Assembly: GCA_017591395.1 (NCBI GenBank)
Contig: WEDG01003409.1
Location: 123,659-187,658 of the forward strand
Origin: Schistocephalus solidus
Taxonomy: Eukaryota > Platyhelminthes > Cestoda > Diphyllobothriidea > Diphyllobothriidae
Length of the DNA stretch: 64,000 bases
Direction of reading: 5' to 3'
Position numbers and translations under genes: made by a program. Shown here piece by piece: positions 31,220 through 42,999 of the stretch. Position 1 is the stretch's first letter. Every line of letters starts with the position of its first letter. The notes under the pieces were generated by a model. It saw only the letters and a program-made list of their open reading frames with translations. It had not been told where the DNA came from and ran no database searches.

Positions 31220-32109
31220 CTTCTAATGTGGCTAAATTTGATCATTTCAACTTATGTTATCATACTTTGCGGCTTAGATCATATGTCATGCGCTAGTCAT
31301 CTTTGCTATTTAACTTTTTCCTGCATCCTTTTTGTGAAATGCAACGAGATTTGAGCACTATTGTAAAACTGACTGCAAAAATGAACATAAAATAAGCACT
31401 CCTTATTACTTCAGAACCAAGCAATAATGTTTGCGGTATTTTCAAGAACGTAGTTGGCTCTTTGGTCATTTTATCTTGGAAGACAATCGATTCTTGCAGA
31501 CGCTCTCTTTCAATACTCAAGTTGTGCGATCGTCCAAAATAATTGGCAGATATCGCCGTATATCCTGACGTTTGCGTACGGCCTATCATATCTGTTACTC
31601 GCGGTGGGCTTTTGTTAACAGACTAGCGGAGCAATGTGCTGAGTACGTGCCCCCAAGTCGTTGTAATACAGGATGAACCCAGATAGTAGCCAGCATAGAC
31701 CGCATAAACATTTGATTGTTACTAAAATAGTCTAGAAAATCATTCGAGTGCACAATAGGCCTGAGAATGAATGAAAACTTGGATAGGGAAAATGAATCGC
31801 TTGGTTCATCTTCTCGGGTTTCAACCTGTAATCCGTGTATATTGTTTTGTGGAAAAAGTTAATCACTTACGCAGTAAACATTCATTAAAATATGTTTGAT
31901 CTTACTAAGTCTTTCTTGCGGGTAACTGAAGAGGAATAACTGAAAAAACATGCCTCTTTTCTTCATTTTCATCCATCTTTTAAATTAAAATCCATAGCTG
32001 TAAAGATTTTGCATATAATATTGTGTGATTCCTGTAGTGTGCTCCTTTCGATGATAACAAACGCGTCACGAACTACAATGCTAATATTCAGGTTAATTTC
32101 GACAAAGGT
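31220..32109. other. Unassigned AT-rich stretch
   Basis: A minus-strand frame at 31293-31589 (IERERLQESIVFQDKM region) looks protein-like but lacks a good donor. No repeat family is recognised. Confidence 0.3.
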
Positions 32110-32270
32110 TATACTTTCTAGCTGTTATAGGGCCAATAGTTGCGTCGGCTTTTGTGAGGGTGACAATTTTAATAAAACAAACGTCAAATTTCTCCCACAA
32201 TTCGTGAACCACAGACCCAGGAAATGACTGAAGTCTAGACCTCTGCCGACAGCTAAGCGATGCGATCATT
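32110..32270 (-). CDS. Weak candidate host exon
   Basis: The minus-strand frame reads GTMIASLSCRQRSRLQ, then SFPGSVVHELWEKFDVCFIK and TLTKADATIGPITARK, with an acceptor-like ..gagtgcacag upstream and a donor GTATAA near 32119. Composition is protein-like and the frame spans 73 codons. The opposite strand offers a competing reading (SCYRANSCVGFCEGDNF) with an acceptor at about 32121, so strand and borders are uncertain. Confidence 0.25.
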
Positions 32271-32311
32271 GTTCCCAGAATACAAAGTCCTGTGCACTCA
32301 TTTCCAGACAT

Positions 32312-34600
32312 AGGATATTTGTTTTGATTATTAATTGTCTTATATCCTCCGTTTGGTCGTTGGCGATTTTCAAATCAGACGATGGACTCCTGTACGCGTT
32401 AGCAGCTATTGTTTTTTAAATAAAGTATGCGAAAGTTTACGTAAACCCCCTGGGTTCCGTATACATAGCTTACTAAGTTATGTGTTTTAGAATATATGGT
32501 TTGGTTTATTATTTTAGAGCTAGGGGAAGTAACCCTCTAAGTGTTAACAACTACAATCATATAAGCACATAAACAATGTTGTTTTAATGTGGTTTTTTGT
32601 TAAACTACCTTTTGTTTATCCACAGTTGCTATTGTTTATTTGTATACTAGCACGCTCAATTTTGTTGCTATATGTTCGACGGCCCGAATAACTTAGATGG
32701 AAATTTATTTATTTTTTATGTTTCCTTGCACACATGTTGCTGCTTTTCCACGTTGAGGTCCCACCCGTAAAACCCCTGTTATTACCTTTCCCATTTTACC
32801 AAAACTTCAGTTTTGATACGCTGACGCACGATAATTCGACAGGAGTCAAGCAAAAGAAATGACCAGAATGCACGAAAGAGCTGACCACAAACATCCTTTC
32901 TGCGTCCGACCTGAATAACTGGTAAAACCCTTTTTCTCTAAGGGTCTAAAGATCGGCGCCTGAGGCTGGGATAGTTTAAGATGCGAGGACATGTGACGGC
33001 ATTTTGTCGCGTACGGTTATATTTTACCAGATATATTTGACCTCCATAAAACCCAGGTTGTTGAGGAAGAAGTTAAATGCGTACGTTAGGAGGGGTAACC
33101 AACCAGTGGGCAAGGACGAAACCCATGCTTGGAAGTGTCCAAAGTTGTCGATAATAGAGCACTGATAATAGCGTATAGGCAGTCGACATATCAACAATCT
33201 GAATGCTTCTTCCTCGACTCTTGTATGAAATATTTTAAAGCACTCAAATACTAAGTAGTAGCAATTGACAAATCAAAATTAAAAACGTGCGCGCACAGTC
33301 GATGACAGCAGATAAATTTACATACAGTAAATCTCATGGATTCCATGAGATTGCATTCACACGCATACAACCTTATTAAGGTTCAGTTTTGCATCCAGCG
33401 GGAAGGCCAAATCACTGGGCAGTCGCCTGGTGTTTCTACTGGTTACTGCGGCCGCAGTTTTAAAATTTTAATGGGTCAAAAGAAGGGAATTATCGCCAAG
33501 TAGACCCCTGAATATCATGGCAACCGTCTTGTTTTAATATATGTTGCTTATCAACCACCACGCAGCTGGTTGTTGATGTTTGATAGTAAAGCTGATAGCA
33601 TCCACTCGAAAACTGCAAATGACTCGTCCGAAGGGTAATTACGCGGCAAAACTGCCTAACTCATGAAATGTCTACATCAGAATTTGAGGTAGTAGCATAG
33701 CAGGCATTTTAAGGTGTTGGTCCTGTTTTTGGCATTTAATTGATGCACAAAAAGCTGTTTAATAATAAAGAGTTCAATTCAGATCGGTTAATTGGTGGAA
33801 AAACTAGGCTTCATTGGGCAAAATCCGACGTTTCTTGTTATCCCGGAATTTTCCCTACGCTATTAAATGCTACAGACCAAAGCATTTTGTTTTTGTGCGC
33901 AGTTCAATGAATAAAAATTAAGCCCGAAAAAGTTGGAATATATACCTTCGGAGAACGGAAAATTATGTTTTGTTTTCACGAAAATCAGGTGAATGCAAGT
34001 TTAAGAGATCACATTGTGTTCGGCAAAAAAGGACAGATTTAGTCTAAAAAATTACGTTTTGCAAATTTAGGACGTTTTGTACCAAAGAACGCTGTTATTA
34101 ACTTGTGTGAATGTACGTTGTTTTACCACACCGATAGTAAGAACCTTAAACGCGCATATATACGGTACTTGATGACACACCGCCACTTTTCGTTGTCACG
34201 GCGTACGGGAAGCCCGTCAACACAATTTCGGTCTGCAGTTGACTATAAATGAATAAGGAAACTTGAAACAGAAGAGGCAGAAGATTGACGTTTTATCAGA
34301 AAATCTTAGTATAGATTCGGTCACTCGCTTGTGCGTTTGAACTCTTAGAAGTAGACTGAGAAGTAAGCAAATATATCGAAAAACGCTCCAATAGAACGAG
34401 GAAAGTGAGTTCTTTAATTTTAAGCAGAAATTGTATCCTTCTTTTCAGCGAAGACGAAAAACCGGTCAAACATATCCAGTTTTCCCTTGACTTCACTTTG
34501 GAAAATGTTAAGTTTGCAAGAATTCGACAGCGAACCATCAAATTAAAGCGATTTTTATAAAAATAACTTATTATAGAAATTTTTTAACTCATTATTGGCA
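32312..34600. other. Unassigned low-repeat region
   Basis: About 2.3 kb, AT-rich, no recognised transposon or gene. The only notable feature is the inverted repeat at 33330-33352. A minus-strand frame at 34296-34541 is unconvincing. Confidence 0.35.
33330..33352. repeat. Near-perfect 23-bp palindrome
   Basis: AATCTCATGGA-T-TCCATGAGATT: 11-bp arms with one central base. Function unknown. A related but diverged sequence (tcatgaaatcttatggattt, minus strand) lies near 39370-39395. Confidence 0.5.
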
Positions 34601-34607
34601 TATATAC

Positions 34608-34691
34608 CCAGCTTTTGTTGTGGACGTTCATTTTTGTCGGCAGCGAGTTTTGCTGTTTGAGTTTGTCTACAAATATGACCCAGGCAGCCAT
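34608..34691 (-). CDS. Candidate host exon, 84 nt, phase 0
   Basis: Minus strand: ..gacattctttctaatgcag (strong acceptor) precedes 84 nt (28 codons) ending AGCTGG before GTATAT. In phase 0 it reads MAAWVIFVDKLKQQNSLPTK and then MNVHNKSW. A second frame is also open. A GTAGTG donor 33 bp upstream would make a 33-bp intron, a size seen in tapeworm mini-introns. The upstream neighbour is cut by the RTE copy 3 insertion at about 34750. No family recognised. Confidence 0.35.
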
Positions 34692-34745
34692 CTGCATTAG
34701 AAAGAATGTCAAAAAAGTCACTACCTCGGTAAATGCGTTTAAGAA

Positions 34746-35168
34746 ATGTCATCGGGGGACAATGTCACCACCAGCGCCTACGCTCCCCCAATGACGAGCT
34801 CTGATGCGGTGAAGGACAAATTCTTCGAGGAACTGCACAACCTGCGTGCGACTGTGCTGAAGGTGGACAAGTTAATTGTCCTTGGCGACTTCAACGCCCG
34901 CATCGGGACGGGCCACGCTGCCTGGCAGAGAGTGCTGATTCCCCATGGTCTCGGTAGCTGTAACAATAACAGCCTCCTTCTTCTGCTAACGCGTGCGGGA
35001 CACCGCCTCCTGCTGACCAACACCTTCTTCCGCCTTCTGACGCGGGAGAAGGCCACGTGGATGCACCCTCGGTCACGGCGCTGGCTGCTGCTGGACTACG
35101 TTCTTGTTCGGAAGCGAGATCGACAGGACGTGCTGGTAACCAAGGCGATCCGCGATGCCGATGGTTGA
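34746..35168 (+). pseudogene. APE-type endonuclease, C-terminal two thirds, copy 3
   Basis: The open frame contains [26 protein letters not shown] (about 34876-34915) and [12 protein letters not shown] (about 35085-35120), and stops at IRDADG before the Asp-His motif; the frame beyond reads ..TDYRLVLSQ, with the catalytic His changed to Tyr. The N-terminal catalytic Glu is missing by 5' truncation. Inactive. Confidence 0.75.
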
Positions 35169-35289
35169 ACGGATTACCGCCTCGTCCTCTCCCAGATGAG
35201 GCTCCGACTGCAACGCCGATGAAGGCCCCAATGTAAGCGACCGCCACGTAAGCTAAATACTACTTTTGTTAAATTTGCCTGCTCAATTT

Positions 35290-36680
35290 TTGGATTTCAA
35301 CAACCAATTAGCCGAGAAACTGGAGGACCTGCATGCTGCGGAAGATAATGCTACCGTAGAGACACGATGGTGTCAACTGCGAAATGTCATCCAGTCAACC
35401 GCCCTCAAAGTCCTCCGACGCGCACGCCGTTAACACCAGGACTGGTTTGACGACAATGACGCCGACATCAGCAACTTACTCGCGGAGAAGAATGGACTAC
35501 ACAAAACCTACATGGACATTCGGGCTGACGCCACCAAAGCAGCCTTCTTCCGATGCCACTGCCTCGTACGGCAACGGCTGCGCGAGATGCAGGACGCCTG
35601 GATGATCCGAAAGGTTGAGGAAATCCAGGAGTATGCCGACTGCAATGAAATTATAAACTTTTTAAAAGCCATCAAGGCCATATACGGCCCGTGTATCAAG
35701 GGGACCGCACCGCTTCTCAGCTCTGACGACAAAACACTGCTGACACAGAAACCGCGACTTCTGAAGCCATGGTCGATAAAGCACCGGGATCCGACGCAAA
35801 CCCACCGGAAGTCTAAAAACACGGCGGGCTCCGACTGCTGGCAGATCTCACAACACTCTTCCAGGAGATGTGGCGCTAAGTACAAGTTCCTCAGGGTTTC
35901 AAAGACGCGACAATCGTCCATCACTACAAACAGAAGGGAACCGGCAACGATGTGATAATCACAGAGGCATCCAGTTGATCAAAATCGCCAGGAAGATCTT
36001 CGCCCGTATCCTTCTCAATCGTGTGAACGGTTACCTATAGCAGGGCCTGCTCCCGGAAAGCCAATGTGGCTTCCGCCGACACCGCGGGACAACCGATATG
36101 ATCTATGCCGCCCGCTAGCTACAAGAGAAGTGCCAGGAGATGCGCAATCACCTATACACTTACTTCGTGGATCTAACGTAAGCCTTTGATACGGTGAATC
36201 GCGACGAACTGTGGAACTTCATGCAGAAATTTGGCTGTGCTGAGCGGTTCGCGCACATTGTACGTCATCTTCATGACGGGATGACGGCACGCGTCACTGA
36301 CAACGGGACGGTATTCGAAGCATTCGCAGTGACCAACGGAGAGGAGCAGGGCTATGTATTGGCTCCCACCCTGTTCAGTATCATGTTCTCTACTATGCTG
36401 ATGGACGCCTACCGTGATGAGCAGCCTGGGATCCGCATCGCCTACAGAACTGACAAACACCTTCTCAACAGTCGGCGTATACAGGCTTCAACGCGCATGT
36501 CTACAAATACAGTCCATGACTTGCTCTTCGCGAACGACTGCACACTTAACACCGTGATGGAGGAGGACATGCAAAGGAGCATGGACCTCTTCGCCACAGG
36601 CTGCACCGATTTTGGATTAACAATGAGTACAGCCAAAATTGGTTGTCATGCACCAGCCGCCAACTAGCGCGGAATACAAT
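35290..36680 (+). pseudogene. Reverse transcriptase, copy 3
   Basis: Linker 35300-35760 (WFDDNDADISNLLAEKNG, MQDAWMIRKVEEIQEYADC). The fingers region near 35900-36110 is frame-shifted (LPESQCGFRRHRGTTD recognisable). Motif A at about 36165-36200 reads FVDLT-stop-AFDTVN. 36194-36667 is open and holds APTLFSIMFSTMLMDAYRD, then the active-site loop as LLFANDC (about 36520-36540), in which the first Asp of FADD is Asn. Inactive. Confidence 0.75.
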
Positions 36681-36689
36681 GCTCCCTGA

Positions 36690-37320
36690 ATCAATGTCAA
36701 CGGTGCTCAACTCAAAAACGTGCAAACCTTCGCTTATCTAGGAAGCACGCTGGCACGCAACACGAGAATCGATGACGAGGTTGCCCAGCGGATCTCCAAA
36801 GCTAGGCAGGCCTTCGGGCGACTGCAGGCGTCCATGCGGAATCACCACGGTATTCACCCGAACAATAAACTGAAGAGGTCCAAGGCCGTCGTCCTGATCA
36901 CACTCCTTTTCGGAGCGGAGACCTGGACCGTCTAATCGACACAAGCCAGGAAGCTGAATCACTTCCATCTCAGCTGCCTCTGCAGAATACTGAAGCTGAG
37001 ATGGTAAGACAGGATCCAGGACACGGAATTCTTGGAGCGGACCGAAAATCCTCAGCATCCACGCCATGTTGTGGCAAGTGCAACTGCCATGGAGCGGCCA
37101 CCTGGTGAGAATGGACGACGAGTGACTACCCAAATGACTTTTCTACGGAGATGTCACTACGGGTGCTCGCCGACAGGGTGGCAAAAAAACGACGATTCAA
37201 TGACACTGAAGAAATCTCTGAAGCAACTGCATAATCAACCCGGTGATCTGGGAGAATCTCGCCCAGGAAAGACTGGCATGGAGAAGATCCGTGAAGACTG
37301 GTTCAGCAATCTATGAGGCC
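36690..37320 (+). pseudogene. RT thumb / C-terminal segment, copy 3
   Basis: Frames contain VQTFAYLGSTLARNTRIDDE (about 36716-36776), SKARQAFGRLQASM, LLFGAETWTV followed by a stop, HFHLSCLCRILKLRW, and the KKSLKQLHNQPGDL region (about 37205-37250). This conserved post-RT segment precedes the zinc fingers in copies 1 and 3. Confidence 0.7.
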
Positions 37321-38218
37321 AACCGGATTGCCACCGCCAAGGCCAAAAGAGTGGCACGAAAGTCACCAGCGCCCTGGACCAAAACCGCTGATGCCCAGGC
37401 CCTTCCAACATGCCCGCGCTATCAACGCATCTTCTGCGCGCGAATCGGCCTGGATGGACATCTTCGGACGCAATACACCAACAATCCGACACTTCCAACT
37501 TCTATGTCAAATTCTGCTAAACCCTCCTTCGGACTCCCCATCCTCACTCCTGGCATCAATTCCATTACTCCCACCACCATAGAGACCGCATCTCACTATT
37601 CACAACCTGTTACCCCCACCACCGCAACCACCACCGCCATCGCCTCCACCGCCACCCCCATCAACGATGGAGAATCTGTCCTAAACTGTCCTCATTGCGA
37701 CTGCACATTCACCTCACGCATCAGCCTGGTCGGTTACTTGCGAATCCATCGTACGGATACTGGTGAACGAGTGCCTGGAGCCACAACACACAGCAGAGAT
37801 CGCCGTCTCCACTGCCATCACTTTCCTCTTGCATTCACTCATCGCATGGGCCTATTTGGTCACATGCGCATCCATGACAGCAGAATTCACCGCAATGCCG
37901 ACAACACCGATACCCCATGCAACCCTCCGCTCCTGCCATTCTTACCGCCACTGCCACCCCCACTACCATGAATGACATCCCTGCCTCTACCGATTTCTTC
38001 TGCCCACACTGCGCCCGCATCTTCAACTCACGCATCGGCCTGATTGGTAACCTGCGAATCCATCGCATGGAGGCTCGTGAACCAGTGCCTGGGCTCCGAC
38101 ATACATTCGCCGCACCCACCTCCACTGCCCTCACTGCTCCCGCACATTTACACACTGAATGATGCTATTAGGACACATGCGCCTCCATGACAACCTGCGG
38201 TAAACCACCGGAGACTAA
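37243..38218 (+). pseudogene. C2H2 zinc-finger array of RTE-like LINE, copy 3
   Basis: 37243-37971 is open over 242 codons and continues in another frame from 37917 to about 38160. Finger-like units lie at about 37403 (CPRYQRIFCARIGLDGHLRT, second Cys lost), 37690 (CPHCDCTFTSRISLVGYLRI, a His replaced by Tyr), 37815 (CHHFPLAFTHRMGLFGHMRI, second Cys lost), 38000 (CPHCARIFNSRIGLIGNLRI) and 38130 (CPHCSRTFT, then a stop). The spacing C-x2-C-x12-H-x3-H and the linkers match copy 1. A Pro/Thr-rich spacer separates finger 1 from the rest. Decayed, but the five-finger plan is clear. Confidence 0.75.
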
Positions 38219-38282
38219 GTCACATCAGCGAACACCATCTACACTAAAACATTGACAACACCCTCACAATCATCATAATGTA

Positions 38283-39062
38283 CTTGATAAAATCACGGTT
38301 TCCTAGAAACCGTGGCTTGGAAGGCTGCCAATCTGACGCTTACACCAGACCATGCCGTTGGCCCAGTGTATGAGCTGTGTGTGTCGAGTGGCTGACCAGT
38401 GGACTGGGAGTCAGACGGCGATGGCTCCTCCATATCCCCTGAGTAAGGCAATCCTGGTGTGTGCAATATGGGGGCCAGGTCGTGCTGTGGCGCGCGAAGA
38501 CGGGTACGCTGAACCGTCAGCCAATGCGCCCACTCCCACATCAGACAACTGACTGGCTCGGACGGAAGTCTGATTTTGGGGGTGGGGGAGAGAGTGAGGT
38601 CAACAGCTCAGCGCATTTTCCTCACTATAAACAATCTGACGCGCTTTAAACTATCACGATGCGCTGAAAGCCGTGGCTTGGAAGGTTGCCAACTGACAGG
38701 ATAACTCGGACCGCGTGGTCAGCCCAATGTGTGTTTTGTGTGGTGTGGCTGACTGGCGTACTAAGAGTCAGGCTGCAATGGCTCCTTCTTAATGTTTCCT
38801 TTATGGCACTCCCACTCCGTGGGATCTGAGTCAGGTGTGGTGGTACACCCAGGGGCGGCTCCAGCCGCACCAGCCACCTGCACCCTCTCCCATCTCCGGT
38901 TTTCTTGACTCTGTCTTGACCCCGGGCTCAGGTGGGGGAGGAGGAGAGAGTGCGGTAGCTGCACCGCAAGGCTACTATCACTTAAAACTAATTCACGCGC
39001 AAGTCAAGTCCCTGCACCACCTGGTGTGGAGCATATGATGGACCTCGTCGAAATCGACGGTC
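38283..39062 (+). repeat. Two-unit tail repeat following RTE copy 3
   Basis: Same block as 5738-6500: hairpin CACGGTTTCctaGAAACCGTG (38294-38314), unit 1 to about 38660, unit 2 (..gaaagccgtggcttggaaggttgccaactga.. from 38665) to about 39062, ending ..tcgtcgaaatcgacggtcg. A short (ATGT)n-like run (39071-39091) follows. Non-coding in all frames beyond chance. Confidence 0.7.
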
Positions 39063-39091
39063 GTACAGTCATGTATGTATCTATGTATGTG

Positions 39092-40108
39092 CGAAACTCA
39101 GAAAAAGACTATTTTCAAAGTAATTCTACCTTTGCTGCTTTATGCACGGACAGGCTTCCTATACATTTATAACTTCAGTTTACTTAAATAGATCGATTTT
39201 CAACCTTTTCGTAATTTGTACCTTTTCTAAATGAAATAGTAATTCTAGACAATGTAATATTAATTTGTAAATCACAATAAGCCTTATTTTTCCTTAAGAT
39301 ATATTCTTTAATGTAAAACTTTGGTGGACGCAGTGTGCACTGATTTCGCGTAACGGGTAGTCACTCTTGAAATCCATAAGATTTCATGAGATAGGACAGC
39401 TACTGTACATGCTCAGATCTTGCCTTCACGTTTTCCTTAAGCAAAAAACTGTAGAATAGTCGATACAATGATGCTCTTACACCCTTGGACTTGACGATGG
39501 TGTTTACTACGAACTAAGATGTCAGTTTGGCCATAGGCACCATTTTGTCTCTCCCCAGAGCTTTTTCTCGTCAGAACACGCATACTAAGCTGATAAGTAT
39601 AAGTTCTTAAGAAGTCAGGTTTGGTGAACGTACGCTTTCGATTATTCCTCATCAGTCCTTTACATTAATATAAGGGTAGAGTACCCACTTTTAAAAATTA
39701 CTGATGAAAAAATAAACATGTTGGCTCAAACTGTAACTTGGAAGTGGGGTGGAAACTTTAAATAGTTTAATCAGGCAAGAAAAAGACAAAGCACTGCCGA
39801 CCCCAAATCTTCATTTATGTTCATTGCCAGGAAATAATAATTACTTTGTGATATTAAACGAGTGTTAATGAATCTCACAAGCCATTTTACTCCTAGCTGA
39901 TTGACTAGGTGATCCTTTTTATACACATGCAAGTAAGGGTCATCAGTGTAGTACCAATAATAAATAGCAATCAGACTATAGGGACCGTATTTGGACAAAC
40001 AGCTAGTAGTATTTTGGCTTATGAGGGTGTATTCGGTTTAAAAAGTCCAATTTGCATGAGATATGCAGAGATCAACACATTTTTACACATTCGATAACGA
40101 ACGCTTAC
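39092..40108. other. Unassigned AT-rich region
   Basis: No recognised gene or repeat. A diverged relative of the 33.3 kb palindrome lies at about 39366-39412. Confidence 0.35.
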
Positions 40109-40202
40109 TGTCCTGCCTTCGGGCTCCTTCTCGAGTTCCGCCGGCAGTCGCACAGTGGCTAGTAGCATAGGCAGAAAACATTGCCAGCAAAGGCAAAGGA
40201 AA
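40109..40202 (-). CDS. Candidate host exon with hydrophobic segment
   Basis: Minus strand: ..gttcctagcaatttttccag precedes 94 nt ending AGGACA before GTAAGC. The open reading is FLCLCWQCFLPMLLATVRLP followed by AELEKEPEGRT: a 16-17 residue hydrophobic, Cys-rich stretch that could be a membrane helix, then a charged tail. An alternative acceptor (..tgctactag) would shorten the exon to 40109-40158. The right half is strikingly GC-rich in an AT-rich region. Phase 2 to 0. No family recognised. Confidence 0.35.
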
Positions 40203-40914
40203 CTGGAAAAATTGCTAGGAACAACATTCTGATCACCCACATCACTGTTGATCAAAAAGTTTGATTTGTAACTAACTTTTCCTTCGACCAATTATGATAT
40301 TAACAAAACTAAAGGGACTCCTATTTGGTCCCGTATCTCTGGCGTTCTTGTCGAAATCACCGTGCAGAAACCAGATTCTACAGCTTTTTCGTTAATTAAT
40401 CCCACATTATGGCTACAACATGCAGACTTCGCCTTGGCCATCGTTAAAATGGACCAACAGGAAACGCTCCACAACACTATCAATTAATTGAATTTGGGAT
40501 TAAATTTACACTTTAAAATGGAAGAAGGCAGAACAGTGCAATTTTTTGTTTATCTCGTACACTGAAAGACTGGCAGAGCATTGCGCATACCAGTTGACCG
40601 AAAGGAAATTTGTGCAGAAGTCGTTCTACTTTATGAGAGAAATCAGCCTATCTTTCACAAAATGGAGTGACTTCAGCTGTCTGCTAACACGAGCTAAAGC
40701 ACATGGTTCTAGTGAAGAATGCTATCCGGCCAAATGAAATTTATTATAGTTTTTTTATCAGAATGTGACCCCTTAAGTTTTCATGTGAATGTGTAAGACA
40801 GCAAGAGTCAAAGGTACTTTAAATCAGATGCCAAAATAAATGCTTGACGAATCATTGCGTACCGTAAAAGTGTCTTAACTCGCTGAAGGACACACGAATA
40901 AGTACTGAATGCAC
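40203..40914. other. Unassigned, probable intron
   Basis: Lies between two minus-strand candidate exons. A minus-strand frame (40292-40483) has no clear borders. Plus frame 40546-40737 shows no motif. Confidence 0.3.
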
Positions 40915-41035
40915 CTGATGCAGAACTCCAAGACTACTTTGGGAAGTAAGCTTGTAACTAATTGTACAGCTCTGATCGGCAGCGTTGAGACCGGACCATT
41001 TATCAATAGTGGTCATGATGGAAGACCGTAAAATC
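40915..41035 (-). CDS. Candidate host exon, 121 nt
   Basis: Minus strand: acceptor ..catctaagtgcattttttccag, then ILRSSIMTTIDKWSGLNAAD, QSCTISYKLTSQSSLGVLHQ, ending CATCAG before GTGCAT (a weak donor). The frame is open through the exon and beyond on both sides. Composition is protein-like and GC is higher than in the flanks. Phase 2 to 0. Same strand as the exons at 40.1 and 42.5 kb. Protein not recognised. Confidence 0.4.
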
Positions 41036-42451
41036 CTGGAAAAAATGCACTTAGATGAAGTTTGCACCAATAGGCATATTGATGTAGACGTCGCATCGAA
41101 ATTCCCAAGGATCAATTCAAACAGTGCAGACGTCAGTTACCCACAGCATCTCTTGTTGGAAATACTTAATTAGTTATTCATTTTTTAACATTGCCTCTGG
41201 CAAAACAATGACCTTGGAAATGGGCTCAAAAGTGAACGCCATAATAATTATTCTTTATCAAGGATATTAATCTCTTCCTTTATATAACGCATATTTAAAG
41301 GATCTTCAGCAAATTAATTTTATGCTTGGCTTAATATAAATCCTAGAATAAGCATAAAAATCATGTCAGCAGTGTATCCTGGTTCTGATGTATCCTGCGA
41401 CCTACAAGACCATGGAAGCAGAGGAAGCATAATTTTTGTAAATTTATTCGCCTACTTTGTGGATCACCCCTGCATGTATATTCTCTCTATTTCCACTGGG
41501 TCTTATCTCTGTTTCCACTTATGTTTGGCAGCAATAAGTGCCTCCCTTAGCGTTGGATTTCTCCTCGATAGTTAACGTCACTGCAAGCTTCATAGATTGG
41601 CTGACATTTCGGGCTGTAACCTGTTGACTATGCAAACCAGACTCGCCTTTACCTCGTCAAACGTCAATGGGCAATGCACCATAGGAAGGTCTATTGTCTA
41701 TGGTCAATAGTTTAGATTTAATGGTCCAATGAATGGTGTAGTCGTCAAACCCCTGCTAAATATACTGTGCGCTTCATAGCCATGACACATTGGTTTACCC
41801 CAACAGACATTAGAATGAGCTCATCTCGAGTTATGTCGCTGTTTGTATATCTCCTCTGGAATGGGCTATGTGTGTACAGCTTTATCTCATCTGACGGTAA
41901 CTTTTCACATATTTTCTGAATCTCTGCAGATTACCTATGAGGAGTCCAGTGTGTTTATTAAAATATTAATCCGTCTTAAATACTTCTATCATTTGCTCCA
42001 TTTTTCTGGTATACCCATAAAATAAGTAAGGGAAAGGGCCTACTTTATAACGATTATGAAGCTTTGGGGTGGGAAAATATGTCTGATATGTAACCGCAGG
42101 TGACCTTATAGAGGGCTTAATGAATGGTTGTTAAATGGTTTCCTGAGAAATTAACCAAACTTAGCACATTCACCTAAGCAACCTGAGTACTTTGATTGAA
42201 AGTACTTTCATAAGCGATTCAGTTTTTAAGTCAAGAAAAAGCTAATAAGTTGCGAACATGCACTGTAATTTACATTTACAGCGTAAGCAGTAGCCAGAGC
42301 AAAATAATATTGTGTGTTATTTGAAGCACTGTTCTGTAAGTGATTTCTTAGCATTGCACTTCTGTCAGATTAACCGCACTCCCAGTACCCGGTATTTGAA
42401 AGTTTCAGTTCAAAGCATGCATTTTTTACCTAAAAAATACATATCTCGTAC
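41036..42451. other. Unassigned, probable intron
   Basis: AT-rich, with no long minus-strand frames. A plus-strand acceptor-like ..ttttctgaatctctgcag precedes a 26-codon frame at 41930-42008; alone it is not convincing. Confidence 0.3.
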
Positions 42452-42583
42452 CTGTAAACGATTGAAACACTGCTTTGCGAAGCCATTTTCAACCAGTGAT
42501 CTATGTGGTTTCATAGTACTTTCGTTTAGTCGGGCGGCTAATTTTGTGGTTATTTTAAGGTGACAAAGAGCAGTCATTAACAT
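42452..42583 (-). CDS. Host exon, 44 codons, phase 0 at both ends
   Basis: Minus strand: a strong acceptor (..cacagtcttttttcataacgctcag), 132 nt, then donor CAG/GTACGAG. The open frame reads MLMTALCHLKITTKLAARLN, ESTMKPHRSLVENGFAKQCF, NRLQ. Soluble, mixed-charge composition, no low complexity, exactly 44 codons. The plus-strand frame over the same bases (42312-42563) is less protein-like. I cannot name the protein. Together with 40.9 and 40.1 kb it suggests a minus-strand gene across 40-42.6 kb. Confidence 0.5.
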
Positions 42584-42822
42584 CTGAGCGTTATGAAAAA
42601 AGACTGTGCAGAAATACTTCAAACTGTCGGTTTTATTTACAATAACTTGCTGTATACAATAGAAGCGTTAATAATTCTCATTGCAGGAGCACTATATCAG
42701 CTTCAGACACTTGTTTTAGTATATAAACTGTCAAGTTATAAAAAGTTAAATATGCTTTCTGCGTTCTAGATTCCTTCGAATGTAAGGGGGACGGTAATGA
42801 TGGCAAATACCTACTGCGCCAG

Positions 42823-42999
42823 ATGTCTTCAAGAATTCTTTACATTTATTATAATGCATATACACGCACACGGTTCCGAATAGAATTTGGAGAGGCCTAC
42901 TTCATCAGTTGTAGACAAAGTGAAATACATCCTAAAAATAATGCGACAGAAAGTTGTACTGTTCTTTTTCCGACTGCCAAGTATGTTTTGGACCTTCAG
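42823..42999 (+). CDS. Host gene, exon a (59 codons, phase 0)
   Basis: Plus strand: acceptor-like ..tacctactgcgccag, 177 nt, donor CAG/GTAGGT (perfect consensus). The reading starts MSSRILYIYYNAYTRTRFRI, with EFGEAYFISCRQSEIHPKNN and ..FPTAKYVLDLQ at the end. Phase 0 at both ends, joining exon b across a 377-bp GT-AG intron. The ATG at 42823 may be internal. No family recognised; reads like a conserved globular domain. Confidence 0.5.

Larger units (their letters stand above)
34752..38220 (+). mobile_element. RTE-like LINE with zinc fingers, copy 3 (5'-truncated)
   Basis: Starts inside the endonuclease (similarity to copy 2 from about 34767, agcgcctacgctcccccaatg) and runs through RT, C-terminal segment and zinc-finger array to a TAA at about 38218. 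It is then followed by a CAT-rich 3' end and the tail repeat. It supplies the 3' half missing from copy 2; the two overlap over about 2.6 kb. Multiple stops and frameshifts. Confidence 0.8.

Noticed and set aside
39071..39091. Short (ATGT)n run considered as a CRISPR or satellite seed
   Set aside because: A simple microsatellite; no regularly spaced repeats with unique spacers anywhere in the window.
42312..42563. Plus-strand 83-codon ORF with an acceptor near 42370
   Set aside because: Overlaps the minus-strand exon 42452-42583, which has better borders on both sides and better composition.
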